Assembly (NCBI RefSeq): GCF_002286775.1
Contig: NZ_NSGJ01000020.1
Coordinates: 22,758 to 86,757, forward strand
DNA from: Myroides sp. N17-2
GTDB taxonomy: Bacteria > Bacteroidota > Bacteroidia > Flavobacteriales > Flavobacteriaceae
Length of the DNA: 64,000 nucleotides
Direction: 5' to 3'
The notes beneath the pieces are model-generated. The model was not told the origin of the DNA and ran no database searches. It saw nothing but the letters and a program-made list of their open reading frames with translations. Below are positions 35,267 through 43,592 of this stretch, one piece after another (position 1 is the stretch's first letter; every line of letters begins with the position of its first letter). The translations under genes and the position numbers were made by a program.

Positions 35267-36640
35267 CTAATTATTATTTATTAATTTATTTGACAGCTTA
35301 TGAAAACGCCAATAAAGACATACGGCTGCCATTGTCAATCCTGCTAATAGCCCTATCCATATTCCTGCTGCGCCTACACTAGTGTATAGTCCTAAATATA
35401 TAGACACAGGGAAACCTATAATCCAATACGATATAAACGTAATAATCATCGGCATATTTACATCTTGAAGACCTCTTAATGCGCCTAATGTCACTACTTG
35501 AATACAATCTGATATTTGGAATACAGCTGCTACTAATAGTAATTTGCCTGCTAATTTAATCACTTCTTGATTCATTACAGCACTTTCGATGTTTTTATTA
35601 TCTAAAAACAACATTGGAATATAGTTGTGGAATAAGACAAAGAGTAGCGCAAAAACCGTATAGATTAATACTGCCATCAAAATAATAGAACGAGCTACTA
35701 CCCTTAACTGCACATAATCTTTTAACCCTCTCTGATTTCCAACTCTAATCATTGCTGCTACACTTAATCCACTGGCAAACATAAATGTCATAGATGACAT
35801 ACTCAACGCTATTTGATTTGCTGCCTGAGCTTCTGTCCCTATCATTCCTGATAACCACACAGCCCCAACGAATAAAGCAACTTCAAAGAAACTCATCATT
35901 CCTGATGGAATACCAATCTTAGTAATCCTAGTCACCATAGCTTTCTTTATCTCACTAAACTTTATATCGCTCATAAAAGGCTTAAATATATCCTGTTTAT
36001 GTAAAGCAAAATGCATATATACTAACATAACTATACGCGCAATAAGTGTACCATAAGCAGCACCTATCATCCCCATTTTGGGGAATAACCACACACCGTG
36101 TATCAACGAATAACTCAATACAAGATTTGTTATATTAGTAATTAGGGTAGCATACATTGCATTTTTAGTCTTTGACTTACCATCTGCAAACTGCTTATAC
36201 GCTTGATACATTACCAATGGAATTAAGGATAATGCGACTATATCTAAGAATGGTCTAGCTAGTGTAACTACCTCTTCTGGCTGTCCCATATAAATTAATA
36301 GTGGCTTGCAAAAATAGATTAGAGCAAACAATATTAATCCAACAGTAGTACATAAAAACAACCCATTGACAAATACAGAACGGCCTTCATTAACATCTTT
36401 TGCAGCATCACTATGTGCCACTAGAGGTGTTAAAGCTGTTGAAAATCCGACTCCTAAAGAAATACCTATAAAGACAAAACTATTGGCTAAAGACGCTGCC
36501 GCTAATTCTGTCGCACCTATTTTCCCTACTAATATATTATCAATTACCCCCACTACGGTGTGACCTAACATTGCTAATATAATAGGGTATGCTAATCGTA
36601 TGTTATATCCGAATTCTTTATAATATACTGATAAATTCAT
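35267..36640 (-). CDS. MATE family efflux transporter, NorM-like
   Basis: A 457-residue protein with 12 transmembrane segments in two halves. The first repeat opens IRLAYPIILAMLGHTVVGVI (residues about 14-33) followed by DNILVGKIGATELAAASLAN, which is characteristic of the NorM/MdtK branch, and the second half begins near TKIGIPSGMMSFFEVALFVG. It exports cationic compounds in exchange for Na+ or H+; the substrate is unknown. It is not closely similar to the MATE protein at 811-2229. The acidic protein gene follows 7 bp downstream. Confidence 0.92.
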   Translation of the reverse strand: MNLSVYYKEFGYNIRLAYPIILAMLGHTVVGVIDNILVGKIGATELAAASLANSFVFIGISLGVGFSTALTPLVAHSDAAKDVNEGRSVFVNGLFLCTTVGLILFALIYFCKPLLIYMGQPEEVVTLARPFLDIVALSLIPLVMYQAYKQFADGKSKTKNAMYATLITNITNLVLSYSLIHGVWLFPKMGMIGAAYGTLIARIVMLVYMHFALHKQDIFKPFMSDIKFSEIKKAMVTRITKIGIPSGMMSFFEVALFVGAVWLSGMIGTEAQAANQIALSMSSMTFMFASGLSVAAMIRVGNQRGLKDYVQLRVVARSIILMAVLIYTVFALLFVLFHNYIPMLFLDNKNIESAVMNQEVIKLAGKLLLVAAVFQISDCIQVVTLGALRGLQDVNMPMIITFISYWIIGFPVSIYLGLYTSVGAAGIWIGLLAGLTMAAVCLYWRFHKLSNKLINNN

Positions 36641-36779
36641 TTACTTAATTTTTGTGCAAATATACTGAGTGTAGATTAAACTAGCTTCCCTTATTACGCG
36701 AATCAACAAAAACAAATTCTCAAACGGCAAGTTTATTGCAGTGCATTTAGTACAAACAACAAATAAAAACACAAAACTT

Positions 36780-37304
36780 ATGTTCAAGCTCACTAAGAAA
36801 GTAGCCTTAGCTTCTATTGCTATTGCTACATTAGCGGCATTACCTGTAACAGCACAAAAAAAAGACAAACCCTATTACCCTAAAGGGTTTAGAGTTGGTT
36901 TCGGATTAAATGGTGGCCTACCACTGAACTCTGAATATAATGTAGCCGCAGGTATTGACGCAAGAATACAATATGATGTAAGCCAAAAAACATCATTTAC
37001 ACTTACCTCTGGTTATACTCATTTATTTGATGGAGATAATGGAGACTTAGGTTTAGTACCTGTTAAAGCAGGTTTTAAACAATTCTTAAACAAGAATATC
37101 TATGCGATGGGAGAGCTAGGAGCTGGTATAGGTACACATAAAGGTATGGGAAATACTTTTATATGGTCACCTGCTATAGGGTATGCTAATCGCTACGTAG
37201 ATGTAAGTCTTCGCTACGAAAACTTTAATGATTATAATACAGACCAACTTGCTGTCCGTGTAGCCTACGGATTCTCTTTAAAAAAGAACAGCAAAAAGAA
37301 ATAG
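36780..37304 (+). CDS. Small outer-membrane beta-barrel protein
   Basis: A 174-residue protein, started at the ATG at 36780; the open frame extends to a GTG farther up that would add residues before the signal peptide. Signal peptide KKVALASIAIATLAALPVTA, then a basic linker KKDKPYYPKG and eight alternating amphipathic strands (for example GFRVGFGLNGGLPL, TSFTLTSGYTHLFDG, LAVRVAYGFSL), typical of an OmpW/OmpA-like eight-stranded barrel. It ends in a lysine-rich tail KKNSKKK rather than a terminal aromatic residue. Ligand or role unknown. A strong terminator follows. Confidence 0.75.
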   Translation: MFKLTKKVALASIAIATLAALPVTAQKKDKPYYPKGFRVGFGLNGGLPLNSEYNVAAGIDARIQYDVSQKTSFTLTSGYTHLFDGDNGDLGLVPVKAGFKQFLNKNIYAMGELGAGIGTHKGMGNTFIWSPAIGYANRYVDVSLRYENFNDYNTDQLAVRVAYGFSLKKNSKKK

Positions 37305-37320
37305 CACATAACTGAACTAT

Positions 37321-37353
37321 AAAGCCAATTCTACTACTAGAATTGGCTTTGTT
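37321..37353. terminator. Bidirectional terminator
   Basis: A perfect 13-bp stem AAAGCCAATTCTA (37321-37333) with 37338-37350, 4-base loop. It ends the barrel gene on the plus strand and, beyond the 154-bp element, the PPK2 transcript on the minus strand. Confidence 0.85.
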
Positions 37354-37358
37354 ATTTT

Positions 37359-37512
37359 AATTTAAATCTGTAGATAACATTTAAACGAGAATGAATTGTA
37401 TAAAACAGAGCAAGATTAGTGATTAAAACACCCTGTAATGTGGTTTTAGAGCTATGTAAAGCTATGTAAAGTAGAATTTATTTATCGTAAATGGTAGTTG
37501 CCGATTTAAGGT
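37359..37512 (-). repeat. 154-bp inverted-repeat-bounded element, copy C
   Basis: The reverse complement matches copies A and B along the whole length. The inner end reads ACCTTAAATC, the outer end is decayed (AATTTAAATCTG instead of ACCTTAAATCTG). It starts 5 bases after the PPK2 stop codon and ends 9 bases before the terminator stem. Orientation is opposite to A and B. Confidence 0.85.
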
Positions 37513-37517
37513 AATAC

Positions 37518-38396
37518 TTACTCTTCATTCTTTAATGTCTCGATATACATATCTAAATCTTTCTGAATCTCAGGAGCTAGTTTGGGCAACTTGATATCAT
37601 CATATTTACTAAACACCTCTTCTAATATCTTAGCAAAAGTAAATCTACAGTATGCCTTATCATCCGCTGGTATCACATACCAAGGGCACTGATCAGTAGA
37701 CGTTCTATTAATCGCTTCTTCATAATACTTTTGATAATCATCCCAATACTCTCTTTCTTTTACATCGCTTGGTTCGAACTTCCAATTGTGTTTCTCCTTT
37801 TCAAGTCGACGCAATATTCTCTTTTTCTGCTCTTTTTTACTTAGGTGCAAAAAGAACTTCAATACGATAACCCCATTATTAGCGATATGCTGTTCGAAGT
37901 TATTAATCTCCTCATAACGTTTATCCCAGAACTCTTCTGTTAGATCCGTTGGTTTCTCTATACCAGGTATCATCTCGTTCATTACCACTTGTGAATGCAC
38001 ACGTGAGATTAGTACATTCTCATAATGACTACGGTTAAACACAGTGAACTTCCCTCTCTCTGGCAGATTCACATAATGTCTCCATAGATAGTCGTGCTCT
38101 AATTCATACGAAGTTGGTTTTTTAAAACTCTGTACGACTACTCCTCTAGCATTAAATGATTTAAAAACTTCTCGTATTAAACTATCCTTACCTGCGGTAT
38201 CCATTCCCTGAATACAGATTAGTACACTATAGCGATTATGCGCATACATGATATCTTGAAACTTACCTAAGTTGCGACTTAGCTTGTCTACTTTTCGAAA
38301 AGCTTTAGTCATAGAAAAGTTTAAATCGGGAACTGTAGAAAGTTCATCTAATTTCACTTTGCTATTGCCTACTCTATATTTTTCTTCTAAATTCAT
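37518..38396 (-). CDS. PPK2 family polyphosphate kinase
   Basis: A 292-residue enzyme that moves phosphate between polyphosphate and nucleotides. The P-loop GMDTAGKDS (residues 64-72), the lid-module region RILRRLEKEKHNWKFEPSD (near 204-222) and the Walker B-like FNRSHYENVLISRVH (near 117-131) are complete, so the enzyme should be active. The size fits one-domain PPK2; whether it phosphorylates AMP, ADP or both cannot be told from motifs seen. It is a single gene followed at once by a copy of the 154-bp element and then a terminator, so that element would form its 3' UTR. Confidence 0.92.
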   Translation of the reverse strand: MNLEEKYRVGNSKVKLDELSTVPDLNFSMTKAFRKVDKLSRNLGKFQDIMYAHNRYSVLICIQGMDTAGKDSLIREVFKSFNARGVVVQSFKKPTSYELEHDYLWRHYVNLPERGKFTVFNRSHYENVLISRVHSQVVMNEMIPGIEKPTDLTEEFWDKRYEEINNFEQHIANNGVIVLKFFLHLSKKEQKKRILRRLEKEKHNWKFEPSDVKEREYWDDYQKYYEEAINRTSTDQCPWYVIPADDKAYCRFTFAKILEEVFSKYDDIKLPKLAPEIQKDLDMYIETLKNEE

Positions 38397-38452
38397 TTCA
38401 TCACAATTAAAAGTTTAAATTACTACTTTATTTTAAAACAAACATTTATCTC

Positions 38453-39292
38453 ATGAAACAAATTGCTTTAGAATTACTTTTTCATCTATTAGGTATAGGT
38501 GCTGCCTCAGGTCTGGTATATGAAGATAATCAGGTACATATTATCTCTGACAATTCTACTTACTTTTATCACTATAACTTAGAACAACAACATTTATACA
38601 AAACTTCATTATCTAGTGATAACTTAAGTGAAGAGAATATCTATAAAGCTGCTAAACCTGACTACGAATCTATTACGACAGATGGTGTCAACTACTATAT
38701 TTTTGGTTCGGGGTCTAAACCCAACCGTATAAAATTAGTAGAAGTAAATAGATTGACTAATGAAGTGTTATCAGAGAATGAACTTGATATTCTTTATGAT
38801 TCTATGAAGAGCTTTGCTAATCTAAGTGATGAGGACTTTAATATAGAGGGAGTAATCTATGATAACGACTTATGGTATTTCTTTAATAGAGGTAATGGTC
38901 CTAAAGGAGCTAATGGAATATTCGTGGTGAAGGGAAACAACATCTTAAATGACTTTCAAATCACCTATACTCCTATCAAACTACCGAAGCTTAATAAAGT
39001 ACAAACAAGCTTTACTGATGCTATAAAAGTAGAGGATAAAATATACTTCCTTGCTGCTGCAGAAGATGGTAAATCAACTTATGCTGATGGAGAAATAAAA
39101 GGAACTATACTAGGAAGAATAAACACTTCAAAACTGAAAATAGAGAAAACACTAACCATTAGTAACACACACAAATTCGAAGGAATAACATTATATAGCC
39201 AAGAAGGTAACAACTTAGAGTTTTTACTATGTGAAGATCCTGATAATGATGAGAATAAATCAGGCATATACAAATTATCCATAAAGAATTAA
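38453..39292 (+). CDS. Beta-propeller-like protein of unknown function (DUF6929-like)
   Basis: A 279-residue protein with repeated beta-strand blades of about 45 residues (VYEDNQVHIISDNSTYFYHY, ITTDGVNYYIFGSG, VIYDNDLWYFFNRG, KVEDKIYFLAAAEDG, EGITLYSQEGNNLEFLLCED), which suggests a five- or six-bladed propeller. The hydrophobic start LELLFHLLGIGAASG may be a structural strand rather than a signal peptide. It resembles flavobacterial DUF6929 proteins, by eye only. Divergent from PPK2 across 56 bp. The ligand is unknown; the ED-rich loops (PDNDENKS) could bind metal. Confidence 0.55.
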   Translation: MKQIALELLFHLLGIGAASGLVYEDNQVHIISDNSTYFYHYNLEQQHLYKTSLSSDNLSEENIYKAAKPDYESITTDGVNYYIFGSGSKPNRIKLVEVNRLTNEVLSENELDILYDSMKSFANLSDEDFNIEGVIYDNDLWYFFNRGNGPKGANGIFVVKGNNILNDFQITYTPIKLPKLNKVQTSFTDAIKVEDKIYFLAAAEDGKSTYADGEIKGTILGRINTSKLKIEKTLTISNTHKFEGITLYSQEGNNLEFLLCEDPDNDENKSGIYKLSIKN

Positions 39293-39446
39293 AAACAAAT
39301 CCCAATAAACAATACAAAATATCAATAAATTAAAAATAAAAGTCAATAATATTAATTTTTATAACTAATTTTAACCTTTATTAACATCTAAGTAATTTAA
39401 TTAAACTACTAGAGAATAAACACTAAAATTTATAAAACATTAATAT

Positions 39447-40142
39447 ATGAATCCATTATTAATTGCTGCTATTGTAGTAGTATTTGGAGGTAGCTATGTG
39501 TACATATTTATGCTTCAAAAAAAGAATAAACAAGTAGCTAAAGAATATGAAGCTCCTGGTATGATAGCACAGAGTCAAGAATTTCAAGATGAACTGCTTC
39601 AACGAATGTTTAACCCGTTAGCACAACGCTTTACTAGTCAAGAAATAGATGCCTTCACTGAATGCGCTTACATTACAGACTTAACATCTAAAACGAAGAG
39701 TACATTATTAACAGGACTGAAAGTAATTGGTTATAGTTTAATTGGTGTTAGAGCTACTTACACACAGGCTGCTAATGCTGCATATTTAGTATTGATAGGT
39801 GAAGATCTACATTACATCCTTTTTCAAGAAGGAGAGCTTACAGATTTTTTCACAATGACTAGAAGTCAATTACAGAAAGCTAAAATAATAGATCTAAGCG
39901 CTGTTGACAAGACTACTAGAGTATATTCTACAATAGGAGATAAAGTTAGCAAAAAGCTTATCTTAGATAACAATGGTAAAACAACGGAAATTATATTCTT
40001 TGACCGAGTTTCTAAAGGTACACAAGGAATACCATTATCTGATTCTACTACTAATATTAAAGATATATTAGGTAAATGTAGAGTAATGGGAATACGCTTT
40101 CAAGATAAACTAAAAGAGCAGTACCCTCATCTAAAACATTAA
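39447..40142 (+). CDS. Membrane-anchored protein of unknown function
   Basis: A 231-residue protein with one N-terminal membrane helix (LLIAAIVVVFGGSYVYIFML, residues 4-23) and a cytoplasmic-looking alpha/beta domain. The charged linker MLQKKNKQVAKEYEAPG favours an N-out or signal-anchor topology. Within the domain, VIGYSLIGVRATYTQAANAA and YLVLIGEDLHYILFQEGELT look like conserved strands. I do not recognise the family. It follows the propeller gene on the same strand after 154 bp and may be a separate unit. A bidirectional terminator follows. Confidence 0.6.
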   Translation: MNPLLIAAIVVVFGGSYVYIFMLQKKNKQVAKEYEAPGMIAQSQEFQDELLQRMFNPLAQRFTSQEIDAFTECAYITDLTSKTKSTLLTGLKVIGYSLIGVRATYTQAANAAYLVLIGEDLHYILFQEGELTDFFTMTRSQLQKAKIIDLSAVDKTTRVYSTIGDKVSKKLILDNNGKTTEIIFFDRVSKGTQGIPLSDSTTNIKDILGKCRVMGIRFQDKLKEQYPHLKH

Positions 40143-40172
40143 ACCCAGAATCAACATTAGCCATAGAACAAA

Positions 40173-40207
40173 AAAAGCAGAAGTATCACTACCTCTGCTT
40201 TTCTTTT
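40173..40207. terminator. Bidirectional terminator
   Basis: AAAAGCAGA (40173-40181) pairs with TCTGCTTTT (40194-40202), with an inner GTA/TAC extension across one mismatch. T-rich tracts lie on both sides, between convergent genes. Confidence 0.8.
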
Positions 40208-40232
40208 GCTCTAATAATAAAGCTATATTGAA

Positions 40233-41420
40233 TTATTTGTTTTCTCTTCTAAATCTTCTGTTTGTCCAGACTGCAAATATAAAATAAAAAAGACAAAGCC
40301 CCCACATTTTAATAAATACATCATTAATTTCAGACAACGATGCGCCGAACTGTGTTAATGACACGAATCCTTTCACCCCCAATGTACTTGGAGCCAAAAC
40401 AGATACTGTCTTTATCCAAGCTGGAAAAGCGATAGTAGGCCAAGAAGTTCCACTTATCATCAGTGCTGGAATAGAAAATACAGTAATACTCATAATAGCA
40501 TCTTCTCTGCGTTTAAAGAAGTTTACTAATCCCATTCCTAAGAAAGTGATGGATAATATAACAGGTATTAAGAATACTATTATCTCTATTAACTTTCCTC
40601 TCTGAGGTAGATTATAAACATGCATCACTATTAATATCTCTATTAATAATAGTACCATAGAGATGACTAAGTATGCTAATCCTCTCCCAAAAGTCAAAAA
40701 TACATTACTAAATCTTCTTTTCTCTGCATAAGCGAATACTTGCGCAAATCTTCCACCTTCACGCAACGTTCCACCCATTATTCCCATAGCCGTTAACTGT
40801 AATGTCTGTAAAGCTATAATGAATACAACAGGCATTAAGAATGTAGCATATCCTACATTAATATTATATAATGGTACCGCAGTAACATTAAATGGTCGTC
40901 TTGTGGCTACAGCCTGATCCATAGGAGTACTTTGATTCATGGCTTTATTTACCTCTACCTGGGCATTAAATGTCCCCATCGATACCATTACAGCTCCTAA
41001 TGTCTGTTTATAATACAGCATATACGAAGCATCAGCATACACTGATATAGCAGGTACCTCCCCTTTTTGCATATCCTTAGTAAAATCTTTTGGAATCATA
41101 ATAATACCTCTAACTTCACCTTTATCATATATCTCTTTTGCAGCATCAAAATCAGTAGTTCTATAAACCACTTTTATCTGATGGGTGGCATCTATCATTC
41201 TACCTACTTGCTGCCCTAACTTTGCTTGATCATTATCTACAATGGCAACTGGTAAATCATCAAATGTCTCATGTGAATACACGTAAGAATAGAAAAAACC
41301 TACTAACATCACAGATAGCATATAAGACATCACTACAGCCGAATCCGAAAAGATAAGCTTAAACTCTCGCCTACAGGCTTCTATTATTAAAGCACAGTTA
41401 TTTATCAATCCTCTCAACAT
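40233..41420 (-). CDS. ABC-2 type transporter permease
   Basis: A 395-residue inner-membrane subunit of the YbhR/YhiH-like ABC-2 family: one N-terminal helix (near residues 25-45), a large extracytoplasmic domain (about 50-190, FDDLPVAIVDNDQAKLGQQV) and five to six C-terminal helices. The domain pattern VAIVDNDQAKLG / IDATHQIKV is paralleled in the neighbouring permease, so they form a heterodimer. It is the last gene of a four-gene export operon, overlaps its partner by 23 bp and contains no ATP-binding motif. Substrate unknown. Confidence 0.88.
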   Translation of the reverse strand: MLRGLINNCALIIEACRREFKLIFSDSAVVMSYMLSVMLVGFFYSYVYSHETFDDLPVAIVDNDQAKLGQQVGRMIDATHQIKVVYRTTDFDAAKEIYDKGEVRGIIMIPKDFTKDMQKGEVPAISVYADASYMLYYKQTLGAVMVSMGTFNAQVEVNKAMNQSTPMDQAVATRRPFNVTAVPLYNINVGYATFLMPVVFIIALQTLQLTAMGIMGGTLREGGRFAQVFAYAEKRRFSNVFLTFGRGLAYLVISMVLLLIEILIVMHVYNLPQRGKLIEIIVFLIPVILSITFLGMGLVNFFKRREDAIMSITVFSIPALMISGTSWPTIAFPAWIKTVSVLAPSTLGVKGFVSLTQFGASLSEINDVFIKMWGLCLFYFIFAVWTNRRFRRENK

Positions 41421-42582
41421 TATACCCTCCTTTCTTCAATTTTTTATAATAAACAGGAATACACAATGCTCCTAAACATACGAATACAGCCATTGTTATA
41501 ACATAATTCTGTTGAATGCTATTATATTGAATACCACGAATCGCATAATCTACTGTAAAGCGCATATACGAATGGAAGGGAAATATATAATTAAGCCCAC
41601 GAGTGAATGCGCTCATCCCCTCTGGTGGAAATGTATAGCCAGCAAAAGAGAATGCTAATGCTGCATAAGACCCTCCAATAGTTAAGGCTGTACGCAAACT
41701 TGATAAAAGAGTGGCTACAAAGAAAGCCATACTCTGACACACAACCACGAACGAACAAAAGAACAAATTCAACACAAAGAAATTTCCTCTAAAAGGAACT
41801 CCAATCTTATAATACAACAGTGAATTCATTAATAACCCTAGTAAACAGAAGACTAAAGTATATGGTAATATTCGAGCTATAATAGCGACAAATATATTAT
41901 CATTACTTCGCTCTAATAATTCTTTACCTCGATTATACCTAAGCACTGAACCAAATGCATAAATAGAGATTACCATAATAATAATCTGAAAAGACATCGG
42001 CATAAAAGCTACATTAAGATAATAACCATAACTTGTATATGGGTTATATAACACGTGGCTATTAGTGCCCGAAGGCACTACTGTAGCAACCGCTTGATCA
42101 GCCATTAACCCACTCTGTTCTAAGCTCATTATCTTTGCTCCTGCTGCAAAACTACCAGCTGTCAACTGAAAGTCTCTTTGGATTAAACCAGCAGGCAATA
42201 GATACTGTCCATTATAGTAACATACTACATTAGTATAGATGCTCTTCTGTATATTCTTCTGAAAGTCCTTAGGAATTATAATTAGTGCATAAGAGTCTCC
42301 TCTACGGATAGTCTTTTGACCTTCTAATTCATCAGCTACTTCATACGCTATATCCATACTCGCAGTAGCATCTATCATACGGCCCAACTGACGAGACAAC
42401 TTACTTTTGTCTAGATCCAATAGCGTAACTGGCAAATCTCTCGAAATACCTTTACTCAATAAGGAAAAGTAAAAATAGAATAGCATCACAGGCACTCCTA
42501 TCATTAAGACTAATAGTCTAGGTGAAGAGAATATCCGAACACACTCATCTTTAAATATAGATAAAAAACCTTTTTTCGTCAT
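41398..42582 (-). CDS. ABC-2 type transporter permease
   Basis: A 394-residue permease with the same layout as its neighbour: N-terminal helix (LLVLMIGVPVMLFYFYFSLL, about 23-42), extracytoplasmic domain (LPVTLLDLDKSKLSRQLGR, with IDATASMDIAYEV) and a C-terminal five-helix core. The paired genes look like an old duplication. It follows the HlyD-type gene by 8 bp and overlaps the next permease by 23 bp, which indicates tight translational coupling. With TolC and HlyD partners, the complex should span both membranes and export a small molecule or lipid. The ATPase is not encoded here. Confidence 0.88.
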   Translation of the reverse strand: MTKKGFLSIFKDECVRIFSSPRLLVLMIGVPVMLFYFYFSLLSKGISRDLPVTLLDLDKSKLSRQLGRMIDATASMDIAYEVADELEGQKTIRRGDSYALIIIPKDFQKNIQKSIYTNVVCYYNGQYLLPAGLIQRDFQLTAGSFAAGAKIMSLEQSGLMADQAVATVVPSGTNSHVLYNPYTSYGYYLNVAFMPMSFQIIIMVISIYAFGSVLRYNRGKELLERSNDNIFVAIIARILPYTLVFCLLGLLMNSLLYYKIGVPFRGNFFVLNLFFCSFVVVCQSMAFFVATLLSSLRTALTIGGSYAALAFSFAGYTFPPEGMSAFTRGLNYIFPFHSYMRFTVDYAIRGIQYNSIQQNYVITMAVFVCLGALCIPVYYKKLKKGGYNVERIDK

Positions 42583-42590
42583 TAAAACAT

Positions 42591-43577
42591 CTATTTCAAA
42601 CTACTTTCTAATACTAATGCGCTCATACCTGGTCTAAGTCCCTCTACTTTCTTAGTAGGGTAGGCTTTAATCTGAAATGTCTTCATATCAAAATCACCTT
42701 TAGTCTTAGTTGCTGTCCACGTTGCATAATCTCCCTGAGCAGCGATATACTTCACTTCTAATTCTACTAATTCATCACCTAAAGCAGGGAATCTAGCCAT
42801 AAACTTACCATTCATCTTAAACTTTGGCATTAGATCTTCTTTTATATTAAAATAAACCCATACATCTGACAAGTCTACTAGATTAACTACTGGATACCCA
42901 GAGTTAACGATCTCTCCTTTATTAGGCATAATACTAAGTACTTCTCCATTTTGAGGAGCTTTAACATCTCCTTCTCCTTTTAGGGATAATACCTCATTTA
43001 CTGCTCCTTGTGCTTGTCCCACCATCGCTAATGCAGCTGCTTTATCTTCTACACGAGCACCTTTTTGTACCATTTGGTACTTAGCATAAGCTGCTTTCTC
43101 TACTTCTTGAGAAGCTTTGTATTGCGTATAAGCTTCATCTCTTTTTTGAGCAGGAACTACCTTTTCATTAAATAAATTATCTACTCGCTTATACGTTTTT
43201 TCTGCTAATTCAGATCCAGCCTTAGCTTGTTGCCACATATTATAAGTAGCAGATATCTCTTCTCCTCTTGCCCCTTTATTCGCTTTGTCATCCATAGCTT
43301 GAGCTGCCTTTCTAGCAGACTCTGCTTGTAATAACTTAGCATCTATCTCAGGAGTACTTATCTTTAATAATAAATCACCAGCTTTAACCTGTTGTCCCTC
43401 TTTTACTAAAATATCCTCTACACGTCCAGGTATTTTTGAAGCTACATTAATCTGTGTAGCATCTACCTGTCCTTGTAAATAAGTCTCTGTAGGAGCACTC
43501 ATATACCATAGTGAGATTATTAAAATCAAAAGTACTATTACGATTGCAACGATTGCACTTACAACTTTATTCTTCAT
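42591..43577 (-). CDS. HlyD/EmrA-family periplasmic adaptor
   Basis: A 328-residue membrane fusion protein with an N-terminal membrane anchor (VVSAIVAIVIVLLILIISLW, residues 5-24), a first lipoyl half-motif (QINVASKIPGRVEDILVKEG), an alpha-helical hairpin about 75-195 (rich in A, K, E and Q) and the second lipoyl half plus beta barrel (VKAPQNGEVLSIMPNKGEIV, then WVYFNIKEDLMPKFKMNG). It bridges the permeases to the TolC channel. It is 15 bp after the TolC gene and 8 bp before the first permease. Family members of this size accompany YbhFSR-type systems. Confidence 0.9.
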   Translation of the reverse strand: MKNKVVSAIVAIVIVLLILIISLWYMSAPTETYLQGQVDATQINVASKIPGRVEDILVKEGQQVKAGDLLLKISTPEIDAKLLQAESARKAAQAMDDKANKGARGEEISATYNMWQQAKAGSELAEKTYKRVDNLFNEKVVPAQKRDEAYTQYKASQEVEKAAYAKYQMVQKGARVEDKAAALAMVGQAQGAVNEVLSLKGEGDVKAPQNGEVLSIMPNKGEIVNSGYPVVNLVDLSDVWVYFNIKEDLMPKFKMNGKFMARFPALGDELVELEVKYIAAQGDYATWTATKTKGDFDMKTFQIKAYPTKKVEGLRPGMSALVLESSLK

Positions 43578-43592
43578 TTCTTAAAGCTTATA

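Noticed and set aside
37442..37458. GGTTTTAGAGCTATG string identical to the start of the Streptococcus Cas9 repeat
   Set aside because: It is a single occurrence inside element copy C, with no spacers, array or cas genes nearby.
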